A stretch of DNA of 64,000 nt. Source: Bradyrhizobium sp. Ce-3. GTDB lineage: Bacteria; Pseudomonadota; Alphaproteobacteria; Rhizobiales; Xanthobacteraceae. A model generated the notes under the pieces. The model worked only from the letters and a program-made list of their open reading frames with translations. It was not told where the DNA came from and ran no database searches. This document shows positions 42,630-51,606 of the stretch, piece after piece (the stretch's first letter is position 1; each line of letters begins with the position of its first letter). A program made the position numbers and the translations under genes. The DNA lies in the NCBI RefSeq assembly GCF_022835695.1, contig NZ_BQUV01000008.1, forward strand, positions 1 to 64,000. The letters run 5' to 3'.

Positions 42630-42830
42630 ATGCCCAAAGGTACAGTGAAGTGGTTCAACCCGACCAAGGGTTATGGATTCATCCAGCCCGCTACAGGCGG
42701 CAAGGACATTTTCGTTCATATTTCAGCAGTTCAGAAGGCCGGTCTTCAGAGCCTCAACGAAGGCCAGTCTGTTGAATACGAAGAGATTGCCAACCGCGGC
42801 AAGACGTCAGCCGAGAACCTCAAGGTCTAG
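42630..42830 (+). CDS. cspA: Cold-shock domain protein
   Basis: 66 aa. [20 protein letters not shown] and [13 protein letters not shown] carry the RNP1 (KGYGFI) and RNP2 (VHIS-like) nucleic-acid-binding motifs. It is a single-domain Csp that melts RNA structure. The 280-base leader without a gene upstream is in keeping with the long structured 5' leaders of csp genes, though I see no specific thermosensor fold. Confidence 0.94.
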   Translation: MPKGTVKWFNPTKGYGFIQPATGGKDIFVHISAVQKAGLQSLNEGQSVEYEEIANRGKTSAENLKV

Positions 42831-43031
42831 CGCTCCGCGCAAGATCCAGCGGCGCACTCTCGGACAAGATCCGGGAGTGAGGGCCGATCCAACATCACAC
42901 GACGTGACGTTCGGCGGAGCGGGCACGGTGCCCGCGCGCAACGATTTTTGATTTTTCCCGCGGCCGCCATCGCCGGCGCGCCGACCTCGATCGTTTGCTT
43001 CGTGACGGCGCGCCGCAGCTGAATTGGCACG
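42831..43031. other. Intergenic, nothing certain seen
   Basis: About 200 bases between convergent cspA and the TPR gene. There is no clear hairpin with a T-run and no convincing open frame. Confidence 0.4.
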
Positions 43032-45071
43032 TCACAGACACGTGCCGCCCTGGCCGGTGCCGCACGGCACCCGCTTCGACAACTCCTGAACCTTGCGCTT
43101 CGACTCCGCCTGCGCCAGCACGTCGAACACGCTCGATGGCGCGAGCTGGGTTGCCTTGCGGAAGTCCTCGGTCGCCTTGTCGGCATGGTTGAGCGCCTCG
43201 TGCGCCTTGGCGCGGGCGAACAGGCCCTCCACCGTCTCCTTCTGCGCGATCGCCCGGTCGAGATCGTCGACCGCCTTGTCGTAGTTGCGCAGCGCCGACC
43301 AGGTAATGCCGCGCAACGTCAGCGCCGGCTGATAATCGGGCCGTGCGGCGAGCACGAAGTCGAGATCCTTCATCGCGTCATCGGGCTTCTTCAGCCCGAG
43401 ATAGGCCCGCGCGCGCAGCACGTGCGGAAACGCATCGTTGGGCGCCCGCGTGATGACCTGCTCGAACGCGGCGATGGCGCGGTCGAACTGCGAAGAGGTC
43501 AGCATCGCGAGCCCGCGGCCGAGCTGTGCCGTGGGATTGTTCGGGCTTCGCTCCAGCACGCCGTCGATATCGACCAGCCCCTCGTCGGCCCGGCCCTTGA
43601 GCATCAGCGCAAGGCCGCGCCATGATTTGGCGGTCAGATTGGTCGGCACCAGCGCCAGCGCCTGATCGAAATCCAATAGCGCCTTGTCGAGCTGGTTGAG
43701 GCCGACATAGGCGAGCCCGCGTTCGGTGAAGGCGAGCGTCTCCTTGGCATTGAGCGAGATCGAATGATCGTAGTCGGCGAGCGCCTCCGGCACCTTGCCG
43801 GTGCCGGCCTTGACGAGACCGCGTGCCAGGTAGGCCTGCGCGTTGTTCGGATCGAGCGCGATGGCGCGGTCGGCATCGGTCATGGCCTCGTCGAACTGCC
43901 GCATGCCGGCGGCATTGAGCGCGCGGAATGCCAGCAGCGGCGGATCGTTCGGCTTGAGCTTGAGCAGGGTGCCGAGATCGCTGCGCGCGTCCGCCAAGCG
44001 GCCGAGCCGTGAATAGGCCAGTGCGCGCAGCCGCAGCGCCGCCTCGTTGCGGGGATCGCCGCCCAGCACCTGGGTGAGATTGGCGACGGCGCCCGCATAG
44101 TTGCCCTGCGCGACGAACTGCCTGGCCTGCTCGACCTGCTGGCTACCCGCGGCCGGCGCCGGCGCGGCCTGCGACGGCGCGCCGCCGCCTGACCTGGCCA
44201 ATTCGGCCTGCATCGCGAGCGCCTGCTGGCGCTGCTGCTGGATCTCCTTGTTGTCGGGAAGCACCTTCAAGAGCCAGTCGAAGTCGCCGATGGCTCTGAC
44301 GTAGTCGCCCTTGGCGCTGTAGAGCTGGGCACGGGCGAAATAGGCGTTGCGCTCGGTCTGCGGCGCCTGCGCGATCGCGCGCGAGAAATCCTCGATCGCA
44401 TGGTCGATGTCACCCTTGCGGCGATAGGCCTGGCCGCGCCAGTAGAACGCGTTCGGGGTGCTTGCATTGACGGCAATCGCGGTGTTGGCGTCGGCCAGCG
44501 CCGCGTCGGGCTGACCGGATTCGACATAGGCCCGCGCGCGCCCGACATGGGCCGCGGGGAGATCCTGCCGCAGCGTGATCGCCTGGCCGTAATCCGAGAT
44601 CGCATCGGCCCAGGCGTGCTGGTCGGCGCGCAGATTGCCGCGCGCGAGGTAGCCGAACGGACTGTTCGGCTCGAGCTCGATCGCGCGATCGAAATCGGCG
44701 CGGGCCTGATCCGGGCTACCCTTGCGTTGCTGAACGTAACCGCGCGCGATCAGCGCCGGCACGAATTGTCCGTTCAGCTTAACCGCCGCGTCGGCATCGC
44801 TGAAGGCCTGATCGATCTTGTTGCGGGCAATATAGAATCGCGAGCGGCCGGCAAACGCCTTGGTGCGGTCCTCCGCGGAGCGCGCGGTATCGTTGATGAT
44901 GCCAGAGCACACCGCCTCGGTCTTGTCGGTCGGCGGCCCGCTGCAATCCTCGACATCACCGGCGCGTGCCGGGCCGGCGAGCGCAGGCCACAGCAGCAGC
45001 GCAAGCGCCAGGACGAGTGGGTAACGAGCGCCGCCGGTCGCGGCATCGATGCAGGTCGAACGTGAACGCAT
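43032..45071 (-). CDS. Secreted or periplasmic tetratricopeptide repeat protein
   Basis: 679 aa with a signal peptide (LVLALALLLWPALAGPARA, cleaved at about residue 37). The mature chain is almost entirely TPRs, about 15 units, each with the A-x-x-D-F-x-x-A-I or DFDRAIELEPNSP pattern. A Pro/Ala-rich linker sits near residue 300 (SQAAPAPAAGS). It ends with VPCGTGQGGTCL, with a likely disulfide. TPR scaffolds of this kind organise envelope protein assemblies. I cannot name a partner. A short intergenic region upstream is not shared with any obvious regulator. Confidence 0.9.
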   Translation of the reverse strand: MRSRSTCIDAATGGARYPLVLALALLLWPALAGPARAGDVEDCSGPPTDKTEAVCSGIINDTARSAEDRTKAFAGRSRFYIARNKIDQAFSDADAAVKLNGQFVPALIARGYVQQRKGSPDQARADFDRAIELEPNSPFGYLARGNLRADQHAWADAISDYGQAITLRQDLPAAHVGRARAYVESGQPDAALADANTAIAVNASTPNAFYWRGQAYRRKGDIDHAIEDFSRAIAQAPQTERNAYFARAQLYSAKGDYVRAIGDFDWLLKVLPDNKEIQQQRQQALAMQAELARSGGGAPSQAAPAPAAGSQQVEQARQFVAQGNYAGAVANLTQVLGGDPRNEAALRLRALAYSRLGRLADARSDLGTLLKLKPNDPPLLAFRALNAAGMRQFDEAMTDADRAIALDPNNAQAYLARGLVKAGTGKVPEALADYDHSISLNAKETLAFTERGLAYVGLNQLDKALLDFDQALALVPTNLTAKSWRGLALMLKGRADEGLVDIDGVLERSPNNPTAQLGRGLAMLTSSQFDRAIAAFEQVITRAPNDAFPHVLRARAYLGLKKPDDAMKDLDFVLAARPDYQPALTLRGITWSALRNYDKAVDDLDRAIAQKETVEGLFARAKAHEALNHADKATEDFRKATQLAPSSVFDVLAQAESKRKVQELSKRVPCGTGQGGTCL

Positions 45072-45260
45072 GTCGGAGCCTCGGGTTGACCCAATGCTGC
45101 CCGTGTTAACGCGTCACTTGGTTCTTATGGTGATGGGCATTGAATGTATTTTTGGAACCTGCTGTTCGAATCCTGGCGTTGGTTCCAGCGTTGACGCGCT
45201 ATCCCGCAATCAATGGAGATGGAACGTCACAAAACGCGCGCCGCCGCAGCGCGCAGCCGT

Positions 45261-45911
45261 TCAATCTTCCGTCACCCATTTGGCGACCGTCATGACGTCA
45301 GGCGGCTGCAAATAGCCGCGCGGCCAGAGATCGACGGCCCATTCCACCTTGGTCGCCCGTTCGAGCAGAACGGCGGTGTTGTGCGGCGTTTGTCCCAACG
45401 AAAATCCGCGGTAGTGGGGATCGCCGACGTCGTGGAACTTGAACAGGTTCCACGACTGCATCACCAGCATCAGGCTGGTGGTGTTACGCGTCGTGTCCCA
45501 GCAATCGTAATTGTGCTTGTCGTCGTTGGCGCGGAAGTCCGCTTTCGCCACCCGCTTGTCGGTGCCGAGGATCGGGCCCATCCGGCGGTCGAACCAGATC
45601 ACGGCCTTTTGTACGGCTGCGCGCTCGGCGGCGGCATTGGCCCGGCCGGTGGCCATGATCCTGGTCAGGGCCGCCCTGTCGGCGGCGCCGAAGTCGAGCA
45701 TCTCGCGACGCCGGCAGACGAAGCCGTAACACACTGTCATCGTCGCGGCTGACGGCGGATAGATCGAAACCGAGGTGTAGAGCTGCATGATGCCGGAGCT
45801 GAGTTCGGCCGCGCGGACCGGAGCCGCTGACGGCAGCGTGAGCATGAGCACGGCAAGCGCGCCGGCAAATCCGGCCCGCTTCATTCGTATCGGCTGATCG
45901 GCGTCTGTCAT
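45261..45911 (-). CDS. Secreted hypothetical protein, 216 aa
   Basis: The signal peptide starts after a short polar lead (FAGALAVLMLTLPSAAPVRA). The mature sequence has several cysteines (TVCYGFVCRRRE, NYDCWDTT) and histidines (HNYDCWD, FHDVGDPHYRGF, QTPHNT) and the recurring aromatic motif WNLFKFHDVGD. ATG 45911 with GGGCAGGGG upstream is preferred over 45965. I recognise the look of a widespread alphaproteobacterial conserved protein, but no function. Its neighbours, a TPR protein and putR, do not suggest one. Confidence 0.8.
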   Translation of the reverse strand: MTDADQPIRMKRAGFAGALAVLMLTLPSAAPVRAAELSSGIMQLYTSVSIYPPSAATMTVCYGFVCRRREMLDFGAADRAALTRIMATGRANAAAERAAVQKAVIWFDRRMGPILGTDKRVAKADFRANDDKHNYDCWDTTRNTTSLMLVMQSWNLFKFHDVGDPHYRGFSLGQTPHNTAVLLERATKVEWAVDLWPRGYLQPPDVMTVAKWVTED

Positions 45912-46004
45912 GAACCCCTGCCCCAACTCGCCCAAAGGATTAACGCGGGTGAGCAGCGATGCCAATACATCCGGCGCATGCCTGTGGATCAGATCGGGAT
46001 GAAA

Positions 46005-46469
46005 TCAGCCGACCGGCAGCGGCGCATCGCGCTTGACTTCTTCCATCACCGCGTAGGTTCGCGTCTCGCGCACGCCCGGCAGTGCCAGCAGCGTCTCGCC
46101 GAGAAACCGGCGATAGGCGGTCATGTTGGCGACCCGCGCCTTGACCAGATAGTCGAAGCCGCCGGCCACCATGTGACACTCCAGCACTTCCGGCGCGGTC
46201 TGCACCGCCCTGGCGAACTTCTCGAACACGTCGGGCGTGGTCTTGTCGAGCAGTACCTCGACAAACACCAGGAGTCCGAGCCCGAGCCGGTGCGGATTGA
46301 GCCGCGCGCCATAGCCCTCGACGAAGCCGTCGCGCTGCAGCCGCTTCAGCCGCTCGCCGACCGAGGTCGGCGACAACCCGATCCGCTCGGCCAATTCCAC
46401 ATTGGCAATCCGGCCATCCCCTTGCAGGATCGAGAGGATTTTGCGGTCGATCTTGTCTATCTCTGTCAT
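46005..46469 (-). CDS. putR: Lrp/AsnC regulator, proline catabolism activator type
   Basis: 154 aa. The helix-turn-helix is ELAERIGLSPTSVGERLKRL (residues about 25-45). The RAM ligand domain follows (LLVFVEVLLDKTTPDVFEKF, VAGGFDYLVKARVANM). It is divergent from putA, the classical arrangement in rhizobia and Agrobacterium, where PutR activates putA in the presence of proline. The 127-base gap is AT-rich, as expected for Lrp-type binding. Confidence 0.92.
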   Translation of the reverse strand: MTEIDKIDRKILSILQGDGRIANVELAERIGLSPTSVGERLKRLQRDGFVEGYGARLNPHRLGLGLLVFVEVLLDKTTPDVFEKFARAVQTAPEVLECHMVAGGFDYLVKARVANMTAYRRFLGETLLALPGVRETRTYAVMEEVKRDAPLPVG

Positions 46470-46596
46470 ATCTGCGGTATTACTCTATCTTGTCCTTATT
46501 TTCTAAGGCAAATATGCTAATTTGTCTATCGAACTACGGTCAACGGACGCGTAGGAGTTCCCGTGCAACCCTCGAGGAACCGCCCAAGGAATCGCC

Positions 46597-49500
46597 ATGC
46601 CCGACCCGTCCCCGCTCCCGCCCCCGTTCAGCGCGCCCTACGCCCCCGACGACACAGCCATCGCCGGCCGCCTGCGCCAGGACGCTAGGCTCGGTGCCGA
46701 GCAGGAGGCGCGCATCGACCGCACCGCGACGCGCCTGATCGAGGCGATCAGGGCCAACGACGATCCGCTCGGCGGGGTCGAGGACATGCTGCGCGAGTTC
46801 GCGCTGTCGACCAAGGAGGGGCTGGCGCTGATGGTGCTGGCGGAGGCGCTGCTGCGGGTGCCCGACGCGCGTACCGCCGACCAGTTCATCGAGGACAAGC
46901 TCGGCCAGGGCGACTTCGTCAATCACGAGACCAAATCCAGCGCTTTCCTGGTCAACGCCTCGGCCTGGGCGCTCGGCATGTCGGCGCGGGTGATCCAGCC
47001 CGGCGAAACACCGCAGGGAACGATAGGTCGGCTGACCAAACGGCTCGGCGCACCGGCGGTGCGCGCCGCGACCCGCCAGGCGATGCGGCTGATGGGCAGC
47101 CATTTCGTGCTCGGCGAGACCATCGAGGCGGCGCTGTCGCGCGCGCAATCGCACACCGCGCGCGGCTCGCGCTATTCGTTCGACATGCTTGGCGAGGGCG
47201 CCCGCACCGCGGACGATGCCCAGCGCTATTTCGAATCCTACGCCCGCGCGATCGACGCGATCGGCAAGGCGGCCGGCGATCAGCCGCTGCCCGACCGGCC
47301 GGGCATCTCGGTGAAGCTCTCCGCGCTGCATCCGCGCTTCGAGGCGGTCAGCCACGCGCGGGTGATGACCGAGCTGGTGCCGCAACTGGTCGATCTCGCG
47401 CGCCGCGCCAAGGCGTTCGATCTCAACTTCACCGTCGATGCCGAGGAAGCCGACCGGCTGGAGCTGTCGCTCGACGTCATCGCGGCCGCGCTCGCCGACC
47501 CGTCGCTATCAGGCTGGAGCGGTTTTGGGCTTGCGATCCAGGCCTATCAGAAGCGCGCCGCTGAGGTGATCGACTACATCGACGCGCTGGCGCGCAGCCT
47601 CGACCGCAGGATGATGGTGCGGCTGGTCAAAGGCGCCTATTGGGACACCGAGATCAAGCGCGCGCAGGAGCGCGGGCTCGGCGGCTATCCGGTGTTCACC
47701 CGCAAGGCGATGACCGACCTCAACTACATCGCCTGCGCGCGCAAGCTGCTGGCGCTGCGGCCACGGCTGTTTCCGCAATTTGCCACCCACAACGCGCTGA
47801 CCGTCGCGACCATCCTCGAACTGTCAGACGATCCCAACAGCTTCGAATTCCAGCGGCTGCACGGCATGGGCGAGGCGCTCTACGCGCAGCTCGGCGACGA
47901 CCGGCCTGAGATCGCCCACCGCACCTATGCGCCGGTCGGCAGCCACCGCGATTTGCTCGCCTATCTGGTGCGGCGGCTGCTCGAGAACGGCGCCAACTCG
48001 TCCTTCGTGGCGCTGGCCGCCGACAGTCGGGTGTCGATCACGGACCTGTTGCGCCGCCCGGCCGCGATCGTCGATGCCGACGACAGGGCTTCGCATAGCG
48101 CGATTGCCTTGCCGGCCGATCTCTACCGCCCGCAGCGCGAAAATTCGCACGGCATCGAATTCGGCGAACGCAAAGCACTCCACCAGCTGACATCGGCGAT
48201 CGCGGCCGAGCCCAAGACCTCTGCTGCAATCAGGACGTCGACGACCGAACAGACAAACGACGCCGTTGCCGCGGCACGGCGCGGCTTCAAGGCCTGGAAC
48301 GCGACGCCGGCCGCACGGCGCGCCGCGATCCTGAACAAGACCGCCGACCTGCTCGAACAGCGTCGCGCCCACTTGCTCGCGCTGCTGCAGAGCGAGGGCG
48401 GCAAGACACTCGACGACGCGCTCTCCGAGGTGCGCGAGGCGATCGACTTCTGCCGCTATTATGCGGCGCTCGGCCAACAGCTGTTCGGCAAGGGCGAGAC
48501 GATGCCGGGGCCGACCGGCGAAAGCAATGTGCTGGAGCTGCACGGCCGCGGCGCGTTCGTCGCGATCTCGCCGTGGAATTTCCCGCTCGCGATCTTCCTC
48601 GGCCAGGTGACGGCGGCGCTGATGGCGGGCAATGCGGTGATCGCAAAGCCGGCCGAGCAGACCCCGCGCATCGCAGCCGAGGCCGTCGCGCTGCTGCATC
48701 AGGCCGGCGTGCCGACCTCGGCGTTGCATCTGGTCAAGGGCGACGGCGCGGTCGGCGCGGCGCTGGTCAGCCATCCCGCCATTGCCGGTGTCGTCTTCAC
48801 AGGATCCACGGAGGTGGCGCGATCGATCAACCGCACGCTCGCGGCCAAGGACGGCCCGATAGTGCCGCTGATCGCCGAGACCGGCGGCATCAACGCGATG
48901 ATCGTCGATGCCACCGCGCTGCCCGAGCAGGTCGCCGACGACGTCGTGACCTCGGCGTTCCGTTCCGCCGGCCAGCGCTGCTCGGCGCTGCGGCTGTTGT
49001 TCGTGCAGGACGACGTCGCCGACCGCATGATCGAGATGATCGCGGGCGCCGCGCGCGAGCTGAAGATCGGCGATCCCTCCGATCCATCGACGCATATCGG
49101 TCCGGTGATCGATGCCGAGGCCAGGCGGCGGCTCGATGCGCATATCGCGCAGATGAAAAACGAAGCGCGGGTGCATCTCGCCGGCGCGGCACCGGCAGGC
49201 AATTTCGTCGCGCCGCATATTTTCGAGCTATCGGCGGCCGGGCAACTGAAGGAAGAGGTTTTCGGCCCGATCCTGCATGTCGTGCGCTACCGCGCCGAGC
49301 GGCTCGGCGACGTGCTGGCCGCGATCGAAGCCACCGGCTTCGGGCTGACGCTCGGCATCCATTCCCGCATCGACGACACCATCGAGCACGTCATCGACCG
49401 TCTCCAGGTCGGCAACATCTATGTCAACCGCAACATGATCGGCGCGGTGGTCGGCGTGCAGCCGTTCGGCGGCAGCGGCCTCTCCGGCACCGGCCCCAAG

Positions 49501-49605
49501 GCCGGCGGCCCGCACTACCTCACGCGCTTCGCCACCGAGCAGACGATCACGATCAACACCGCCGCCGCGGGCGGCAATGCGGCGCTGATGGCGGGGGTGG
49601 AGTAG
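46597..49605 (+). CDS. putA: Bifunctional proline dehydrogenase / glutamate semialdehyde dehydrogenase
   Basis: 1002 aa. The proline dehydrogenase barrel covers about residues 90-470. VRLVKGAYWDTEIKRAQE and the proline-carboxylate arginines in YLVRRLLENGAN are visible. The aldehyde dehydrogenase domain covers about residues 515-985, with the active-site Cys in RSAGQRCSALRLL and FTGSTEVARSI as the NAD site. There is no N-terminal ribbon-helix-helix, so it is the short PutA type known structurally from Bradyrhizobium, and gene control rests on the divergent PutR. It oxidises proline to glutamate, channeling P5C, and passes electrons to quinone. Confidence 0.95.
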   Translation: MPDPSPLPPPFSAPYAPDDTAIAGRLRQDARLGAEQEARIDRTATRLIEAIRANDDPLGGVEDMLREFALSTKEGLALMVLAEALLRVPDARTADQFIEDKLGQGDFVNHETKSSAFLVNASAWALGMSARVIQPGETPQGTIGRLTKRLGAPAVRAATRQAMRLMGSHFVLGETIEAALSRAQSHTARGSRYSFDMLGEGARTADDAQRYFESYARAIDAIGKAAGDQPLPDRPGISVKLSALHPRFEAVSHARVMTELVPQLVDLARRAKAFDLNFTVDAEEADRLELSLDVIAAALADPSLSGWSGFGLAIQAYQKRAAEVIDYIDALARSLDRRMMVRLVKGAYWDTEIKRAQERGLGGYPVFTRKAMTDLNYIACARKLLALRPRLFPQFATHNALTVATILELSDDPNSFEFQRLHGMGEALYAQLGDDRPEIAHRTYAPVGSHRDLLAYLVRRLLENGANSSFVALAADSRVSITDLLRRPAAIVDADDRASHSAIALPADLYRPQRENSHGIEFGERKALHQLTSAIAAEPKTSAAIRTSTTEQTNDAVAAARRGFKAWNATPAARRAAILNKTADLLEQRRAHLLALLQSEGGKTLDDALSEVREAIDFCRYYAALGQQLFGKGETMPGPTGESNVLELHGRGAFVAISPWNFPLAIFLGQVTAALMAGNAVIAKPAEQTPRIAAEAVALLHQAGVPTSALHLVKGDGAVGAALVSHPAIAGVVFTGSTEVARSINRTLAAKDGPIVPLIAETGGINAMIVDATALPEQVADDVVTSAFRSAGQRCSALRLLFVQDDVADRMIEMIAGAARELKIGDPSDPSTHIGPVIDAEARRRLDAHIAQMKNEARVHLAGAAPAGNFVAPHIFELSAAGQLKEEVFGPILHVVRYRAERLGDVLAAIEATGFGLTLGIHSRIDDTIEHVIDRLQVGNIYVNRNMIGAVVGVQPFGGSGLSGTGPKAGGPHYLTRFATEQTITINTAAAGGNAALMAGVE

Positions 49606-49613
49606 CACTTCAC

Positions 49614-49770
49614 CCTCCCCTGGAGGGGGAGGGTCGACGCGAATGAAATGAGCGGCGGGGTGGGGTGACAGTCTCTCCACTCGAACGCCGCTCGTGTTGA
49701 GAGATCACCCCACCCCGGTTCGCATTGCGCTTCGCTCCATGCGAACCGACCCTCCCCCTCCAGGGGAGGG
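49614..49770. repeat. Long inverted repeat, CCCTCCCCTGGAGGGGGAGGG family copy 1
   Basis: CCCTCCCCTGGAGGGGGAG at 49614-49635 and its mirror CCCTCCCCCTCCAGGGGAG at about 49750-49770 enclose internal arms GGTGGGGTGA / TCACCCCACC and a TTCGCATTG-type palindrome. A sister copy is at 56430-56600. About 130 further bases up to the next gene are unremarkable. Confidence 0.87.
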
Positions 49771-49906
49771 CAAAAAAGGAGGGTAAGAAAGTGCCGTTGC
49801 ATCGTGCCCCCGAGATGGGTCAAATGGCGGTCCGATCGGGATCATCGCGTACGATAATTCCAGCTACCGGAAAAACACCAACAAGCGCCACGGGAGCGAC
49901 GGCACG

Positions 49907-51112
49907 ATGGAAAAAGGCATTTTTGACGGGCTCAAGGTCCTGGACTGCGCGAGCTTCATCGCGGCACCCGCGGCCGCGACGGTGCTGTCCGACTTCGGCG
50001 CCGACGTCATCAAGATCGAGCCGCCCGGTGCCGGCGACCCCTACCGCAATCTGCCCAATCTGCCCGGCTATCCCGCGAGCGAGCACAATTTCGCGTGGAT
50101 GCTGGAAGCCCGCAACAAGAAGAGCCTCGCGCTCGACCTCACCAAGCCGGACGCGCGCGAGGTGCTCTACAAGCTCGTCGCCGAGGCCGACGTCTTCATC
50201 ACCAACATGCCTCCGCAGGTGCGCGCGAAGCTCGGCATCACCCACGAGCATCTCGCCCATCTCAACGACCGGCTGATCTATGCGTCGTTCACCGGCTATG
50301 GCGAGAAGGGCGAAGAGGCCAACAAGCCCGGCTTCGATTCCAACGCCTATTGGGCTCGCTCCGGCCTGATGGACCTGGTGCGTGCCGACGAGGACACCAC
50401 GCCGGCGCGGTCGGTCGCCGGCATGGGCGACCACCCCTGCGCGATGGCGTTCTATGGCGCGATCGTCACCGCGCTGTTCCAGCGCGAGAAGACCGGCAAG
50501 GGCTCGCATGTCTCGACCAATCTGATGGCCAATGGCGTCTGGGCCAACGGCGTTCTGGCGCAGGCCAAGCTCGCCGGCGCCAAGTTCAAGAAGCGCAAGC
50601 CGCGCGAAGAGGCGCTCAACGCCGTCACCAACCATTACAAGTGCAGGGACGGCCGCTGGCTGATCCTGTCGCTGCTCAACGAGGACCGGCAATGGCCGAC
50701 GCTGGCGCGCTGCATGGGCCGCGAGGACCTCGTCGCCGATGCGCGCTTCGCCACCAAGGCGGACCGCCATGCGCGCTCGGTCGAGCTGATCAAGATTTTC
50801 GACGAGGTGTTCGCCAGCAAGGACCTCGCCGAATGGCGCAAGATCCTCGACGGCAATGGCCTCGTGTTCGGCGTCGTCGGCATCCTCGACGACATCCCGA
50901 ACGACAAGCAGATGATCGAGAACGAGGTGCTGGTGCGCTTCGAGAACGACACCATGCTGACCGTCAACAGCCCGATCTTCATCGACGGTGCCAAGAAGGT
51001 GCAGCCGCGCAAACCGCCCGAGGTCGGCGAGCATTCCGACGAGATCCTGCGCCAGGCCGGCTACGACGAAGCCACGATCCAGAAGCTGCGCGCGTCCGGC
51101 GCCGTGGCGTAA
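49907..51112 (+). CDS. CaiB/BaiF family (class III) CoA-transferase
   Basis: 401 aa. The opening FDGLKVLDCASFIAAPAAAT and DFGADVIKIEPPGAGDPYRN are typical. The catalytic aspartate is expected in AGMGDHPCAMAFYGAIV; KTGKGSHVSTNLMANG follows. It belongs to a subgroup different from the enzyme at 20659 (it is longer, with an insert after residue 80 and a GMGDHP core). No other enzyme gene is adjacent, so the acid substrate is open. GGGAGCGACGGCACG precedes ATG 49907. Confidence 0.92.
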   Translation: MEKGIFDGLKVLDCASFIAAPAAATVLSDFGADVIKIEPPGAGDPYRNLPNLPGYPASEHNFAWMLEARNKKSLALDLTKPDAREVLYKLVAEADVFITNMPPQVRAKLGITHEHLAHLNDRLIYASFTGYGEKGEEANKPGFDSNAYWARSGLMDLVRADEDTTPARSVAGMGDHPCAMAFYGAIVTALFQREKTGKGSHVSTNLMANGVWANGVLAQAKLAGAKFKKRKPREEALNAVTNHYKCRDGRWLILSLLNEDRQWPTLARCMGREDLVADARFATKADRHARSVELIKIFDEVFASKDLAEWRKILDGNGLVFGVVGILDDIPNDKQMIENEVLVRFENDTMLTVNSPIFIDGAKKVQPRKPPEVGEHSDEILRQAGYDEATIQKLRASGAVA

Positions 51113-51123
51113 TCACGCGACGC

Positions 51124-51245
51124 GTAGCCCGGATGGAGCAAAGCGCAATCCGGGCGGCTGCGTCCACGGATGCTTCGTTCCCGGATCACGCGGAGCCTGT
51201 CATCGGGCGCGCGTACGCGCGACCCGTTGGCTCCATCCGGGCTAC
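51124..51245. repeat. REP-like palindromic element, family A copy 3
   Basis: GTAGCCCGGATGGAGC at the left pairs with GGCTCCATCCGGGCTAC at the right, with AATCCGGG and GCGCGTACGCGC inside. It follows the CoA-transferase gene and overlaps nothing. Confidence 0.85.
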
Positions 51246-51254
51246 AAAGGAAGC

Positions 51255-51419
51255 TCAGCGCTTCATCCAGGCCCAGACGATCGCCACAACGATGATGGCG
51301 ACGATCACCGCAAGCCCGATCGCCCAGCTGCTGACGCGGACGGCGCTGGTCGCCTGACGCTCGGCCTCATTGGCCGCGATCTCGCGATTGCGCTGCTTGT
51401 TGTCCTCGGAAGCACTCAT
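51255..51419 (-). CDS. Single-helix small membrane protein, 54 aa
   Basis: Reads from ATG 51419 to a TGA at 51257-51255. A polar lead (MSASEDNKQRNREIAANEAE) is followed by one hydrophobic helix (about residues 30-50, WAIGLAVIVAIIVVAIVWAW) and a basic tail MKR. The clear charge distribution (positive at the C-terminus) suggests an inner-membrane peptide with a C-terminal anchor. No known family; the gene is bracketed by a family A repeat and a family B repeat. Confidence 0.65.
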   Translation of the reverse strand: MSASEDNKQRNREIAANEAERQATSAVRVSSWAIGLAVIVAIIVVAIVWAWMKR

Positions 51420-51455
51420 CGGGCCGGTCTCCGGTCAAGAGCTGTCAGGTCCAGG

Positions 51456-51547
51456 AGCATGGTCCGGAAAAGTGCGAAGCGGCTTTCCGAAAAGACCATG
51501 CTCAAACAAGAAGCTAAGCGCGATATCGCAATCTCGTCGCGCTTTAG
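51456..51547. repeat. Two-hairpin repeat element, family B copy 2 (reverse orientation)
   Basis: GAGCATGGTCCGGAAAAGTG and GCGGCTTTCCGAAAAGACCAT form one arm pair, and CTAAGCGCGA...TCGTCGCGCTTTAG the other. It is a mirror of the element at 4447-4548. Confidence 0.87.
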
Positions 51548-51606
51548 GCAAGCGGCAGTGTAGCATCAATTAATGACGCGGAGACGCTTCGGTTCCGGCT
51601 GGCGGA

